From positions 248,001 through 312,000 of the forward strand of contig JAADEH010000012.1 of NCBI GenBank assembly GCA_013153495.1: a stretch of 64,000 nt of DNA, written 5' to 3'. The notes beneath the pieces are model-generated. The model saw nothing but the letters and a program-made list of their open reading frames with translations, made no database searches and was not told where the DNA came from. This document shows positions 17,232 to 31,674 of this stretch, one piece after another; the first letter of the stretch is position 1, and every line of letters starts with the position of its first letter. The DNA is from Aquificota bacterium (GTDB lineage Bacteria; Aquificota; Aquificia; Aquificales; Aquificaceae). A program made the position numbers and the translations under genes.

Positions 17232-18561
17232 GGTCTTAGAGTCCCTAACTCCAAAAAAGATAGTTGAGGAGCTTAACAAGTTCGTCGTCGGTCAGGAGGA
17301 AGCTAAAAAAGCGGTAGCCATAGCGCTCAGGAACAGGTGGAGGAGGCAGAAGCTTCCCGAATACATAAGGGACGAAGTATCTCCGAAAAACATTCTCATG
17401 ATAGGACCCACGGGTGTGGGTAAAACGGAGATAGCGAGGAGGCTTGCAGGACTCATAAAAGCTCCCTTCGTAAAGGTAGAAGCTACCAAATACACCGAAG
17501 TCGGTTATGTAGGCAGGGATGTGGAATCTATGGTCAGGGAGCTTGTGGAAGTCTCCTACCAGATGGTAAAGAGGGAAAAGTTGGAGAGGGTCAGGGAGAG
17601 AGCAAGGAAGCTTGCCCAGGAGAGGATACTCGATTACCTCGTTCCCCATCAATTTACCAGCTTCGGCATAAGGGAACCCCAAGATGCGGGAAAGAGAGAA
17701 GAACTCAGGGAAAGACTGCGCAAGGGTGAGCTTGATGACAAGGTAATAGAGATAGATGTTCAGGAAAAGGTAGTTCCCATGATAGGCATAGCCGGACCCC
17801 CAGGACTTGAGGAGCTTGAAAACCAGCTGAGGGAGATGTTCTCCAACCTCATGCCCTCAAAGAAACGCAGGAAGCTGAGGGTAAAGGAAGCTTTGCACAT
17901 ACTCGAGCAGGAAGAAGCGGAAAAGCTGATAGATATGGAGGAAGTGGCTCGGGAAGCCATATTCAGAGCGGAAAACTTCGGAATAATCTTCATAGACGAA
18001 ATAGACAAGATAGCAGTAAAGACACCCGCAGGTGGACCGGGTGTGTCGAGAGAAGGTGTTCAAAGGGACCTCCTTCCGATACTTGAGGGAACGACCGTAA
18101 ACACCAAGTATGGACCCGTAAAGACGGACCACATACTCTTCATAGGTGCGGGAGCCTTTCACATGGCAAAGCCCTCGGACCTGATACCCGAGCTTCAGGG
18201 AAGGTTTCCCATAAGGGTTGAACTTAAATCCCTTACCAAAGAGGATTTCGTGAGAATACTAACGGAACCGGAGAACGCACTTACCAAACAGTATATTGAA
18301 CTCCTCAAAACCGAAGGGGTGGAAATAGAGTTCACCGAAGATGCAATAGAGGAGATAGCGAGAATATCCGAGGAGATAAACAACAGAACAGAAAACATAG
18401 GAGCCAGAAGGCTACACACCGTTATGGAAAGACTCTTGGAAGACATATCCTTCAACGCTCCCGAAATGGAAGGACAGCACATAATAATAGACGGCAAGTT
18501 CGTAAAGGCAAAGCTTGAAGGAATAATAAAGGACGAAGAACTAAGCAGGTATATCCTCTAA
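17212..18561 (+). CDS. hslU: HslU (ClpY) AAA+ unfoldase
   Basis: ATPase ring that unfolds substrates for the HslV peptidase. The protein is 449 residues from the ATG at 17212; the tracked TTG at 17206 is less likely because it would sit almost on the GAGAGG ribosome site. Walker [10 protein letters not shown] is near residues 65-73 and Walker [10 protein letters not shown] near 257. The pore-loop GYVGRDV, intermediate I-domain (about 110-240) and C-terminal [16 protein letters not shown] sensor region are present, and the C-terminus ends SRYIL as expected for HslV docking. No hslV is adjacent. The 3' end overlaps the convergent otsA gene by 21 nt. Confidence 0.96.
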   Translation: MTKTPSEVLESLTPKKIVEELNKFVVGQEEAKKAVAIALRNRWRRQKLPEYIRDEVSPKNILMIGPTGVGKTEIARRLAGLIKAPFVKVEATKYTEVGYVGRDVESMVRELVEVSYQMVKREKLERVRERARKLAQERILDYLVPHQFTSFGIREPQDAGKREELRERLRKGELDDKVIEIDVQEKVVPMIGIAGPPGLEELENQLREMFSNLMPSKKRRKLRVKEALHILEQEEAEKLIDMEEVAREAIFRAENFGIIFIDEIDKIAVKTPAGGPGVSREGVQRDLLPILEGTTVNTKYGPVKTDHILFIGAGAFHMAKPSDLIPELQGRFPIRVELKSLTKEDFVRILTEPENALTKQYIELLKTEGVEIEFTEDAIEEIARISEEINNRTENIGARRLHTVMERLLEDISFNAPEMEGQHIIIDGKFVKAKLEGIIKDEELSRYIL

Positions 18562-19914
18562 GAAATTTCTAAGCCACCAGTGTATATCTTCCCTTATAAC
18601 TTTCTCCCTTAAGGCTTCCATCCTTTCCCTCTTTTCCCTCCTGGACATGCGCAAAGCCTGATATATCGCTTCCGCTATCTCATCGGGGTCGAAGGGGTTT
18701 ACTATAATAGAACCTTCCCTGAGTTGAACACTCACCCCTGCAAACTCACTCAGTATGAGGGCACCGTTCAAGTCTCTTTTGGAAACTATATACTCCTTAG
18801 ATACGAGATTAAGACCATCTATGATAGGTGTTATAAGAGCAAAGTCAGCCATAAGGTATAAAGATGCGAGCCGTTCATCAGGATAATTTTTATAGTAGTA
18901 ATATATAGGCACCCATCCCGGCTCACCGAACTTTCCCTCAACCATACCAACAATCTCGTCTGTCCTTCTCTTTATGTCCATGTAATCTTCAAGTTTTGTT
19001 CTGGTGGGGGCTGCTATCTGAATAAAGGATACCTTCCCCCTAAAGGATGGATACTTCTCAAAAAACCTATCAAGCCCAAGGAACTTCTCCTCAAGACCCT
19101 TGGTGTAATCGAGCCTGTCCACACCTATGCCTACGAACTCAACTCCGAGTTTTCTCCTCAAGTTTGTTGCATATCGGACGGTTTTTGGTTGCGATGTAAG
19201 ACTTTCCCAGCGGGATACATCTATTCCAAGGGGAACCGCTTTTAGCTTTATTTTCCTTCCTTTCCAGTATATTGCTTCTTCGTCGTAAACCGCACCTAAG
19301 ATTTCCCTTACGCATTCCCTGAAGTTTTGAATGTAGTGGAGTGTGTGGAACCCTATAACATCCGCTCCAAGCATGCCTTCAAGCAACTCCCTTTTCTGGG
19401 GGAGAAATCTGAGCATAAAGTAGGGTGGAAATGGAATATGCCAGAAGAAAAATATCTTGTCCTTAATACCCAATTCCCTCAGCATATTGGGAACTAAAGC
19501 AAGGTGGTAATCGTTTATAAGGACCTTTGAACCCTCCGAGTAGGTTTGCACAACAGCTCTTGCAAACTTTCTATTCACCCTTCTGTATCCGAGCCAGTAT
19601 TTGTTGTTAAAGTGGGTTCTGTTCAGAAACATGTGGCACAGAGGCCACAGCGTTTCGTTAGAAAATCCATAATAGTATTCGGAAACATCTCTGCTCGTGA
19701 GCGGAACCTGCCTTATGATAAAGTCATCAGTTATCTTCGTCTCCAAGGGAGTCCTTTGGCTCTGCCTGCCCCAGCATACCCAGACCCCACCATTTTTTCT
19801 CAAAATAGGCTCCAAGGCTGATACAAGACCACCCACCGTTTTTTCGAGTCCACCCCTTCCCCGCATGGATTCGAGCCTATAAGGCTCTCTGTTTGAAACA
19901 ACTATAAGTCTCAT
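18541..19914 (-). CDS. otsA: Trehalose-6-phosphate synthase-like glycosyltransferase (GT20)
   Basis: Transfers glucose from a nucleotide sugar to a sugar phosphate to give a compatible solute precursor. It has 457 residues, the size of OtsA. It begins [11 protein letters not shown] and [16 protein letters not shown] (the glycine-rich donor loop), with [35 protein letters not shown] and [13 protein letters not shown] all in family order. A related enzyme, glucosylglycerol-phosphate synthase, cannot be excluded. No otsB phosphatase is adjacent. Base composition is somewhat more AT-rich than neighbours. No good Shine-Dalgarno site precedes the ATG. Confidence 0.87.
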   Translation of the reverse strand: MRLIVVSNREPYRLESMRGRGGLEKTVGGLVSALEPILRKNGGVWVCWGRQSQRTPLETKITDDFIIRQVPLTSRDVSEYYYGFSNETLWPLCHMFLNRTHFNNKYWLGYRRVNRKFARAVVQTYSEGSKVLINDYHLALVPNMLRELGIKDKIFFFWHIPFPPYFMLRFLPQKRELLEGMLGADVIGFHTLHYIQNFRECVREILGAVYDEEAIYWKGRKIKLKAVPLGIDVSRWESLTSQPKTVRYATNLRRKLGVEFVGIGVDRLDYTKGLEEKFLGLDRFFEKYPSFRGKVSFIQIAAPTRTKLEDYMDIKRRTDEIVGMVEGKFGEPGWVPIYYYYKNYPDERLASLYLMADFALITPIIDGLNLVSKEYIVSKRDLNGALILSEFAGVSVQLREGSIIVNPFDPDEIAEAIYQALRMSRREKRERMEALREKVIREDIHWWLRNFLEDIPA

Positions 19915-19950
19915 CTCTAAGGCTACATATTAGAGCTACAGAAATTGCTG

Positions 19951-20964
19951 TCAAGTCGTGTGCTTGACACTGAAAGCTTTCAATACATCTTCATCTCCTT
20001 CTACAAAAGCCTTTATAACCTTGAGGGTATCCCTTCGTATATTCTCAACAGCACGCCTCGTGTAAAAGGCTACGTGGGGTGTAATTATCACATTATCTTT
20101 TGTATTCAATTCAAGAAGCATCAAAGAGATAGAGCTTGCTTTACCATATTCTTTCCTTATCAAAACTTCTTCTTCTTCAAAAACATCTAAACCCAAACCT
20201 GAAATTTTTCCTTTTAAAAAAGCTTCGTAAACCGCTTTTGTGTCTATTACCCCTCCCCTCGACGTGTTAACCAGAATTACCCCTTTTTTCATTAAAGATA
20301 TGGTTTCCTCACTTATCAAATGGTGGGTCTGGGGAGTGTATGGAACATGAAGCGTTATTACATCAGACTTTCTAAGAATGTCCTCTAAAGATACATACTC
20401 TACTCCAAGGTCAGCAAGTTCCTTCTTAGGATAAAGGTCGTAAGCTAATACATTTGCTCCGAGAACTTTAAGATATTTTGCTACTGAACCTCCTATCCTA
20501 CCCGTTCCTACAACACCTACCGTAATGTCTTCCAAATTATTCGCTAAAAGAGTTTCGTCTCTACTAAATTCAAAGTTTCTTGTTCTCGCTTTAAACCTTT
20601 CCACATGGCGGAGGAGAGCAAGTATCAAAGCAAGTGCGTGTTGAGCCACCGCATATGGTGAATACGCAGGCACATGAGTAACTTTTATCCCCTTTTCTTT
20701 ACAGTAATCAAGGTCTATGTGGTCATATCCCACCGAACGGGTATGAATTAACCGAAGATTTTTAAATTTCTCTAAAGTTTTCCTGTCCACCTTATCAAAA
20801 ACGAAAACACTTAAGATGTCCGCATCAGCAATCCTGCTAATATCAATATCCGACAACCCTTCTTCAAACAAAGCTAAATTGAAATCCCGTAGGGCTTTGC
20901 TGAAAAAACTTCTGTCTCCTCTCTCTAAACTCGTAAAGACGACTTTCAGTCGTTTGCTTTCCAT
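19951..20964 (-). CDS. D-2-hydroxyacid dehydrogenase (D-lactate dehydrogenase-like)
   Basis: NAD-dependent reductase of the D-isomer 2-hydroxyacid dehydrogenase family. Starting at MESKRLKVVF (20964) gives 337 residues; the tracked upstream start adds 21 residues lying antisense-free inside the neighbouring gene and looks spurious. The Rossmann motif is VGVVGTGRIGGSVAKYL, followed by LHVPYTPQTHHLI, VNTSRGGVIDTKAV and the catalytic histidine in ITPHVAFYT. The overall sequence fits D-lactate dehydrogenases best, though the substrate is unproven. The gene is clearly AT-rich (runs such as TTTTTCCTTTTAAAAA) relative to its surroundings, hinting at transfer. It overlaps the 109-aa gene by 19 nt. 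Confidence 0.85.
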   Translation of the reverse strand: MESKRLKVVFTSLERGDRSFFSKALRDFNLALFEEGLSDIDISRIADADILSVFVFDKVDRKTLEKFKNLRLIHTRSVGYDHIDLDYCKEKGIKVTHVPAYSPYAVAQHALALILALLRHVERFKARTRNFEFSRDETLLANNLEDITVGVVGTGRIGGSVAKYLKVLGANVLAYDLYPKKELADLGVEYVSLEDILRKSDVITLHVPYTPQTHHLISEETISLMKKGVILVNTSRGGVIDTKAVYEAFLKGKISGLGLDVFEEEEVLIRKEYGKASSISLMLLELNTKDNVIITPHVAFYTRRAVENIRRDTLKVIKAFVEGDEDVLKAFSVKHTT

Positions 20965-21275
20965 ATTCTGAAAAACCAGTAGAAAGGCATGGTAAACACA
21001 ATACCTATCACCAGAGCAAGCGCCCACAGAGCCTTTTTCTCCCTGCTGAGGCTCTTATCTCCAAAAAGATGTATCATGTAAAAAGCCCACAGGAGACCCG
21101 CATAAAGGAACATTAAAAAGTGGAATGCAGCGAAGATAAATACCCAATCGGGAACTTCAGGCGAAGTCAGGTTTATTGAAAAGACCTCTTTCAGAGGTGT
21201 AAGTATAAATAGAGAAAAGTAAATTACCGGGGGAACGGTGGCGATACCTACCGCTATCTTCTTTCCCTTAGTCAT
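20946..21275 (-). CDS. Small membrane protein (PLDc_N-like), 109 aa
   Basis: Three hydrophobic segments (about residues 8-27, 46-68 and 82-103). The last one, KALWALALVIGIVFTMPFYWFFRIW, resembles the N-terminal membrane segments of phospholipase D-like/cardiolipin synthase proteins (PLDc_N), but no phospholipase domain is present. It starts a few bases after tRNA-Thr on the same strand, so the two may share a transcript. The role is unknown. Confidence 0.65.
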   Translation of the reverse strand: MTKGKKIAVGIATVPPVIYFSLFILTPLKEVFSINLTSPEVPDWVFIFAAFHFLMFLYAGLLWAFYMIHLFGDKSLSREKKALWALALVIGIVFTMPFYWFFRIWKAND

Positions 21276-21286
21276 GTCAGCTTATA

Positions 21287-21359
21287 AGCCGGCGGCGGGA
21301 CTTGAACCCGCGACCTAGGCATTACGAGTGCCTCGCTCTGCCGACTGAGCTACGCCGGC
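21287..21359 (-). tRNA. tRNA-Thr (CGT anticodon), CCA not encoded
   Basis: Read on the minus strand: acceptor GCCGGCG pairs with CGCCGGC; D arm GCTCAGTCGGCAGAGC; anticodon stem AGGCA/TGCCT with loop CTCGTAA gives anticodon CGT; T arm GCGGGTTCAAGTCCCGC. The following bases are TTAT, so CCA is not encoded. Confidence 0.96.
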
Positions 21360-21371
21360 TGAGTCTTAATT

Positions 21372-22964
21372 TTAATCCTTACGACTTTTCCGCTCAAGGG
21401 ATGCCTTTATAAAGGATACGAAAAGAGGATGAGGGTCAAAGGGTTTGCTCTTGAACTCAGGGTGGAACTGACACCCTATATACCAAGGGTGGTCTTCAAG
21501 CTCCATTATCTCCACCAGCTTCCCATCAGGGGAAAGCCCTGAGAACTTTACGCCTTTCTCTTCGAACAAACTCCTGAAGCGGTTGTTAAACTCATACCTG
21601 TGCCTGTGCCTCTCGTAAACTATATCCTTACCGTATATGGCTTTAGCCTTCGTTCCTTCCTGAAGAACGCACGGATAAGCGCCGAGCCTCATAGTTCCCC
21701 CGAGTTTATCTATCCTCTTTTGGTCTTCCATCAGGTCTATAACAGGGTAGGGGGTGTTCGGGTCAAATTCGGTAGAATTAGCTTCTTTCAGACCGAGAAT
21801 GTTCCTTGCGAACTCGACAGCCATCATCTGCATACCGAGACATATACCGAAGGTAGGTATCCCCTCTTCTCTTCCTACGCGCAGAGCCTCTATTTTGCCT
21901 TTCGTCCCCCTCTCTCCAAAACCACCGGGTATGAGCAGTCCGTCAGCATCAAGAAGTTCCTTCGGGTCAAAACTTTCGGAACTTTTCCAAACTATGTTGA
22001 CCTTGCAGGAGTTAGCTATACCGCCGTGGGTGAGAGCCTCTATTATGCTCTTGTATGCGTCCTTCAGTTCCACATACTTGCCTATGACCGCTATATTGAC
22101 TTCTCTGTTAGCTGTTCTCAAAACGTTAACTATCTTCTTCCACTTGGATAGGTTCGAGTCCCTGTATTCCAGACCGAGCCTCTTCGCCACCAGCCTGTCG
22201 AGACCCTCCTCTTTGAACTTGTTGGGAAGCTCGTAGATGTAATCCAAATCTGGAGCGGATATTACCGCCGACTCCTCAACATTAGAAAAGAGCGCTATTT
22301 TGCCCTTAATCCCCTTCGGTAAATCCCTGTCCGCCCTGCATATCAAAGCGTCGGGCTGGATACCTATAGCCCTGAGTTCTTTAACGGAGTGTTGAGTAGG
22401 TTTAGTTTTAAGCTCCCCTGCGGTTTTTATGTAGGGGACAAAGGTTACATGGATGAACATAGAGTTTTCCCTTCCCAGCTCGAGGGAAAGCTGTCTCACC
22501 GCCTCCAAAAAGGGAAGCCCCTCTATGTCTCCGACCGTCCCGCCCACCTCAACTATAACCACATCACTTTCACCTGCTACCTTCTTTATTAGAGCTTTTA
22601 TCTCCTCCGTTATGTGAGGAATAACCTGAACCGTTGCGCCCAGATAATCACCCTTACGCTCACGGGTGATGACGTTAAAGTAAACCTTACCCGCAGTTAC
22701 GTTGTTATCCTTGGTCATAACCGCATTGGTGAACCTCTCGTAATGTCCGAGGTCGAGGTCCGTCTCAGCTCCGTCTTCCGTTACATACACCTCACCGTGC
22801 TGGTAGGGACTCATAGTCCCCGGGTCAACATTCAAGTAGGGGTCGAGTTTCTGAAGGGTTATCTTGTATCCCATCCCTTCGAGGATTGCGCCTATGGAAG
22901 CTGAGGTTACTCCCTTGCCGAGGGAGGAGAGAACCCCCCCGGTAACGAAGATAAATTTGCTCAT
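21372..22964 (-). CDS. pyrG: CTP synthase
   Basis: Makes CTP from UTP, ATP and glutamine. It has 530 residues, normal length. The synthase domain begins [22 protein letters not shown] (P-loop-like) with [38 protein letters not shown]. The C-terminal class I glutaminase domain has [11 protein letters not shown], the nucleophile cysteine in [10 protein letters not shown], and [19 protein letters not shown] with the catalytic His and Glu. It starts 8 nt after a consensus TATAAT with no Shine-Dalgarno site. It is divergent from tRNA-Asp. Confidence 0.98.
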   Translation of the reverse strand: MSKFIFVTGGVLSSLGKGVTSASIGAILEGMGYKITLQKLDPYLNVDPGTMSPYQHGEVYVTEDGAETDLDLGHYERFTNAVMTKDNNVTAGKVYFNVITRERKGDYLGATVQVIPHITEEIKALIKKVAGESDVVIVEVGGTVGDIEGLPFLEAVRQLSLELGRENSMFIHVTFVPYIKTAGELKTKPTQHSVKELRAIGIQPDALICRADRDLPKGIKGKIALFSNVEESAVISAPDLDYIYELPNKFKEEGLDRLVAKRLGLEYRDSNLSKWKKIVNVLRTANREVNIAVIGKYVELKDAYKSIIEALTHGGIANSCKVNIVWKSSESFDPKELLDADGLLIPGGFGERGTKGKIEALRVGREEGIPTFGICLGMQMMAVEFARNILGLKEANSTEFDPNTPYPVIDLMEDQKRIDKLGGTMRLGAYPCVLQEGTKAKAIYGKDIVYERHRHRYEFNNRFRSLFEEKGVKFSGLSPDGKLVEIMELEDHPWYIGCQFHPEFKSKPFDPHPLFVSFIKASLERKSRKD

Positions 22965-22972
22965 GTAGGAAG

Positions 22973-22978
22973 ATTATA
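22973..22978 (-). promoter_or_regulatory. -10 TATAAT of pyrG, leaderless arrangement
   Basis: A perfect TATAAT on the minus strand ends 8 nt before the pyrG ATG. The intervening CTTCCTAC has no ribosome site. A -35 is not obvious. Confidence 0.55.
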
Positions 22979-23048
22979 CTTTCTGGCAGGGTGCTCAAGT
23001 AAAGACTTGTGAAAATGCCGAATTAGGGAATATAATAATAGTCTGGCT

Positions 23049-24411
<1,363 letters not shown>

Positions 24412-24425
24412 AAAGGAGGAGGCGC

Positions 24426-24444
24426 ACCCCGACGAAGTCGGGGT
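24426..24444. terminator. Hairpin between ahcY and the convergent porin gene
   Basis: A perfect 8-bp stem ACCCCGAC/GTCGGGGT with a GAA loop, 15 nt after the ahcY stop and 24 nt from the convergent porin stop. No T run follows on either strand, so it may end transcription poorly by itself; a shared terminator or mRNA-end stabiliser is likely. Confidence 0.55.
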
Positions 24445-24467
24445 CTGTATGGCATGAAGAAGAGCGC

Positions 24468-25715
24468 TTAGAACATCCACGTAAAGGCTGCGCTGTATAT
24501 GTCCTCGTTGCTGGAGTTTTCTTTGTCAAGCCTTGCGTAATCCGCTTTGAGGGCAACGAGGGGGTGGGGTTTGTAGGAAATTCCTACGTTATAGACTTTG
24601 AAGGTATAACCTGCGGGTTTTGTATATCCCGAAGGGACATCAGCGTAGGGGTCGAGGTCTTCATACTTAGCAAAAAGGTAAAGTTCCTGTTCGGTGTCCA
24701 AGAACCTGAAAACGTTGTAAGCTACCTGAAGGTAAAAGCCTTCCATCCTCTTGGGGAAGACGAAAGAACCTCCACCGGAATTTAACTCGGCTGTTATTTT
24801 GTTCGCACCGCTCACCGTTGCGTATGCACCCACGAACCTGACGTCGAAGCCGGCATACTGCCACCACAGGTGGGGAGAAATTATGGAGACGGTTCCGAGT
24901 TTACTACCCTGTGGGTTTTGAACACCCGCTATAAAGGTTGCCACTCCCAACTTAGCATTTAGGGGGAGTTTGAAGTCTATCCTGCCCGTAAAGCCAAGCT
25001 CGTCCGCTACCGCAACGGAACCCTTTTGATGTAGCTCCTTCAGGGGATTGTAGCTCTTGTAATCTCCGCTCTCTGCCTTAAGACCGTTTATTATGTAAGC
25101 CCTGTATTCCGCAAAGCTCGTTTCTCCGTAAAAGCCTACTCCGTTTTCCCTCCAGGTGAAGGGAAAGAGAGTTTTCTCAAGGTATGGCTGTCTAACGCTG
25201 AAGTATGTGGGCGGTTCGTGGTATTCGTTGGTTATGCCGAGGGGGATTAGAACCAGACCACCTCTGAGACCGAAATTCTTGTTAAACCTGTAATCCAAAA
25301 AGGCAAACTCCAAGGCTACCTCTCCGTCTTCACCTTCCCCAGCCAAGGCGTGCTCTACCTCTATCTCCGAGTTGAACTTGAGTTTCTCCGTAAAGGCGTA
25401 TCCGAGATAGAGTATGAACCTGTATGCGTCAAAGGTAGTTTTAGGGCTTAAGTTGGGTTTGTGGGTAAACCATATCTCTCCATAGCCACCTATGGACACA
25501 CCCTTCGGATTTATCAGAGCCTTAGAGGCTGCGGGACCTAAACCTGTATAGCTCTGATAGGTAGTAATTTGAGGCATGGAAATTTCGAGCTTGAGTTTTC
25601 TGAGTTCCTCCTTGAGAACTTCTATCTCTTCCCTGAGCTGTTTAAGCTCGTCCCCCTGCTGGGCAAAGAGAGAAGAGGAGAAGAGAGCCGTTGCCACCGC
25701 TATCTTCTTTAGCAT
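24468..25715 (-). CDS. Outer-membrane porin with N-terminal coiled coil
   Basis: A 415-residue outer-membrane beta-barrel. A signal peptide (MLKKIAVATALFSSSLFAQ) is followed by a coiled coil of about 30 residues (DELKQLREEIEVLKEELRKLKLEI), then a barrel of alternating strands starting GVSIGGYGEIWFTH and ending in the aromatic FTWMF that Bam substrates carry. The coiled coil before the barrel resembles trimeric carbohydrate/phosphate porins. Substrate unknown. The start follows GGAGGTCAAGGAA. It is convergent with ahcY across a hairpin. Confidence 0.82.
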   Translation of the reverse strand: MLKKIAVATALFSSSLFAQQGDELKQLREEIEVLKEELRKLKLEISMPQITTYQSYTGLGPAASKALINPKGVSIGGYGEIWFTHKPNLSPKTTFDAYRFILYLGYAFTEKLKFNSEIEVEHALAGEGEDGEVALEFAFLDYRFNKNFGLRGGLVLIPLGITNEYHEPPTYFSVRQPYLEKTLFPFTWRENGVGFYGETSFAEYRAYIINGLKAESGDYKSYNPLKELHQKGSVAVADELGFTGRIDFKLPLNAKLGVATFIAGVQNPQGSKLGTVSIISPHLWWQYAGFDVRFVGAYATVSGANKITAELNSGGGSFVFPKRMEGFYLQVAYNVFRFLDTEQELYLFAKYEDLDPYADVPSGYTKPAGYTFKVYNVGISYKPHPLVALKADYARLDKENSSNEDIYSAAFTWMF

Positions 25716-25816
25716 TTCCTTGACCTCCGGAAGTTTTAGATAATGAAATCAAATCTCAATATCTATTTCTATGAGGAAAATCATGTTTACGGAACTTCTC
25801 CACAGGTGAGCATGTA

Positions 25817-26707
25817 TTATTGAGACTTTATCTCATCTTTTAGGAGCAGAGCCGAGAAGAAGTTTCTAAATCCGCTGTTTATGTAGATGCTTCCGTCTCC
25901 GTAAAGCTCCACGATACCCACATCCGGGTTTTCCCTCTCAAACTTCCTGCGAAGTTCCAAGGGCATGGCAAAGAGAGCTGTGGCGAAGGCGTCCGCGTAG
26001 GTGCAGTTTTTGTGGGCTACCGTAATCTGAACCAGTTTTCCGTCCCTTTGCTCTATGTGCTCTTTGTGGTAGTTTCCCGAGGTGGATAGACATACCTCCC
26101 CTTTCGTTACTCCCTGTAGCAAAGAACCACCCCGCAAGGGGTCCTTAACAGCTATAACCTTTTCTTCTCCCCAGACCTTCATATCCCCCGCTATACCTAT
26201 AAAACCGTAAGGGGAGCGGAGCTTTCTGTATGCCACCTCAACCGCATAACCTTTGCCTATGCCACCCAGGTCTATTGCCATACCCTTTTCGGGAAGGAAT
26301 ACGGTTCCCTCTCCGAGCTTCACATTTCTGTAGTTGACGAGGGCTTTTGCCTCTTCGTAGGAGAGCTTTCCGAGGCGCTTGTGGTTTATGCTTACCGCAC
26401 CGTAGGTTATGTCAAAGTATCCGTAGGTTTTTCGGGAAACTTCCAAGGCTATTTTTATTACCTCAAAGGTTTCCGGAGAGACCCTGACGGGTTTTACACC
26501 TGCGAAGGAGTTTACGAGGGAAATCTCCGAGTCTTCCTTGTAATCCGAAAGCTTGTCTTCCAAGCTTTTGAGTATCCTGTAGGCTCTGTAAACTTCTTCC
26601 TGGGTGGGAAGCTCTATGTAGGCGTAAGTTCCCATAAGGTAAAAGAGTCTCTGGGCGGAGATGAGAACACCCGCAAGCAGGAGAAGGGTTATCAAACCTC
26701 GCAACAT
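25817..26707 (-). CDS. apbE: FAD:protein FMN transferase ApbE
   Basis: Attaches FMN covalently to a threonine in target flavoproteins, in the periplasm. It has 296 residues, typical for ApbE. An N-terminal hydrophobic signal is followed by MGTYAYIELPTQE. The conserved AIDLGGIGKGYAVE, SGNYHKEH and the Mg-binding TYADAFATALFAM blocks are present. The FMN-binding protein at 37188-37727 carries an ApbE target-like motif and is a candidate substrate. It is divergent from ligA across 21 nt with overlapping -10 boxes and no Shine-Dalgarno site. Confidence 0.9.
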   Translation of the reverse strand: MLRGLITLLLLAGVLISAQRLFYLMGTYAYIELPTQEEVYRAYRILKSLEDKLSDYKEDSEISLVNSFAGVKPVRVSPETFEVIKIALEVSRKTYGYFDITYGAVSINHKRLGKLSYEEAKALVNYRNVKLGEGTVFLPEKGMAIDLGGIGKGYAVEVAYRKLRSPYGFIGIAGDMKVWGEEKVIAVKDPLRGGSLLQGVTKGEVCLSTSGNYHKEHIEQRDGKLVQITVAHKNCTYADAFATALFAMPLELRRKFERENPDVGIVELYGDGSIYINSGFRNFFSALLLKDEIKSQ

Positions 26708-26714
26708 CTCGGGA

Positions 26715-30021
<3,307 letters not shown>

Positions 30022-30339
30022 AAAACTCCTCCTCTTCCTCCATCTCCTGAACAAGCTCTTCAAAGAGTTCGAGGCTTTTGAGGGCTTCCTCTTCGTCGAG
30101 TTTCTGTATGACGAACCCTACGTGTATGAGAACGTAATCTCCGGGAGATACCTCCTCCTGCATGAGTTCGAGGGAGACCTTTCTTTTAACTCCCATGGTG
30201 TCAACGGTTGCGGTTCCGTCCTCGTGAAGCTCCACTACCTTAGAAGGTATAGCTAAGCACATGTCAGCCTCCCGGTGAATGCTCGTTCGTTGGTAATAAT
30301 ATAGGAAGTAGCCCCCGAGTTTTCAAAGGAATTTCTCCT

Positions 30340-31674
30340 TCAGAAGAGAAGGTCCACCGCTTCCCTCAAGGTGGAGACCGGGTAAATTTCCATGCCTTCA
30401 ATTTCCATTTCGAGCTTTGCAGGAATTATTGCCCTTTTGAAGCCGAACCTCTTTGCCTCTTTTAATCTCATGTCCCCGAAGTGAACAGCTCTGACCTCTC
30501 CGGAAAGTCCGAGTTCTCCGAAAATAACCAAATCCTCGGGTATCGGGGTGTCCTTCTTGGAGGAGATTATTGCCATGGCAACAGCAAGGTCCGCAGCGGG
30601 CTCTCTGACAGATAAACCTCCAGCCACGTTCACGAAGACATCCGAGTCTCTGGTAAAAAGCCCTACCTCCTTTTCGAGGACGGCAAGTATAAGGGAAAGC
30701 CTGTTAACGTCAAATCCCTGGGTTTTTCTCTGGGGTGTGGTGTATAGAGCCTGTATGACGAGAGCCTGTATTTCTACGAGAATAGGTTTGCTCCCCTCCG
30801 TGTAGGGAAAGACAACGCTTCCCGGACTGTTTCTGCGCTCCCCTATGAAGAAGGCGGAAGGCTCCAAAACCTCTTCCAAACCTGCATCTCCCATCCTGAA
30901 GACCGCAACCTCACCGGTAGAGCCGAACCTGTTTTTGACCACCTTTACCACGCGGTAGAAGTTAAACCTCTCCCCTTCGAACTGGAGAACCGTATCTACC
31001 ATGTGCTCCAGAACCTTCGGACCCGCTATGGAACCTTCCTTGGTTACCTGCCCCACTATAAAGCAGGGAATACCTTTCTCTTTGCACAGCTCCGTCAGTC
31101 TGAAGGTTACCTCCCTGACCTGAGATACGGAACCTGCGGAAGACTCCAACTTTTCCGAATAGACGGTCTGTATTGAGTCCACCACCACAAGGGAAGGCTC
31201 AAGCCTGTTTACTTCCTCGATTATGTTCTCAAAGAGGGTTTCCGGATAAACCAGAACCTTATCCCCCGAAAGACCGAGCCTCTTTCCCCTGAGAGCTACC
31301 TGAGTTCCCGACTCCTCACCGGAAACGTATAAGACCTTTCCCTCCCCGCCGAACCTCTCGGAAATCTGAAGGAGCAGGGTTGACTTTCCTATGCCCGGCT
31401 CTCCCGCTATGAGAATAACCTGCCCCTCCACGACACCGCCCCCGAGGGCGGTATCTAAATTCTCAAAACCTGTGCTAATTCTTCCAGAAGTCTCCTCTCT
31501 CCACTCACCTATGGGTAGAACTTTGGAAGGGGTTTTAGTGCTCAGTTTCCCGTTTCCTTCAACCACCTCCTCCACGAGGGTGTTCCACTCCCCGCAGGAA
31601 GGACACCTCCCCTTCCACTTAACCGACTGGTATCCGCAGGATTGACAGACATACCTAACAGTTCGCTTTGCCAT
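30340..31674 (-). CDS. radA: DNA repair protein RadA (Sms)
   Basis: RecA-like branch-migration helicase in recombinational repair. It has 444 residues. The N-terminal zinc finger is CQSCGYQSVKWKGRCPSC, Walker A is GEPGIGKSTLL, the RadA-specific KNRFGSTGEVAVF motif follows, and the C-terminal Lon-like domain includes VNVAGGLSVREPAADLAVAMAI. The first codons overlap the sdhB-like gene by 20 nt. A TATATT box ends 7 nt before the ATG inside that gene and there is no Shine-Dalgarno site, so it may have its own promoter. Confidence 0.97.
   Translation of the reverse strand: MAKRTVRYVCQSCGYQSVKWKGRCPSCGEWNTLVEEVVEGNGKLSTKTPSKVLPIGEWREETSGRISTGFENLDTALGGGVVEGQVILIAGEPGIGKSTLLLQISERFGGEGKVLYVSGEESGTQVALRGKRLGLSGDKVLVYPETLFENIIEEVNRLEPSLVVVDSIQTVYSEKLESSAGSVSQVREVTFRLTELCKEKGIPCFIVGQVTKEGSIAGPKVLEHMVDTVLQFEGERFNFYRVVKVVKNRFGSTGEVAVFRMGDAGLEEVLEPSAFFIGERRNSPGSVVFPYTEGSKPILVEIQALVIQALYTTPQRKTQGFDVNRLSLILAVLEKEVGLFTRDSDVFVNVAGGLSVREPAADLAVAMAIISSKKDTPIPEDLVIFGELGLSGEVRAVHFGDMRLKEAKRFGFKRAIIPAKLEMEIEGMEIYPVSTLREAVDLLF

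Noticed and set aside
21600-22151. 183-aa ORF opposite pyrG (also 21754-22236)
   Set aside because: Shadow of pyrG codon bias; no motif or ribosome site.
24412-24467. Possible small ORF between ahcY and the porin
   Set aside because: Only 56 nt, dominated by a perfect hairpin; no ribosome site with an adequate frame.
25716-25816. Riboswitch in the gap upstream of the porin gene
   Set aside because: About 100 nt of AT-rich sequence without conserved riboswitch-like elements; probably just promoter DNA.
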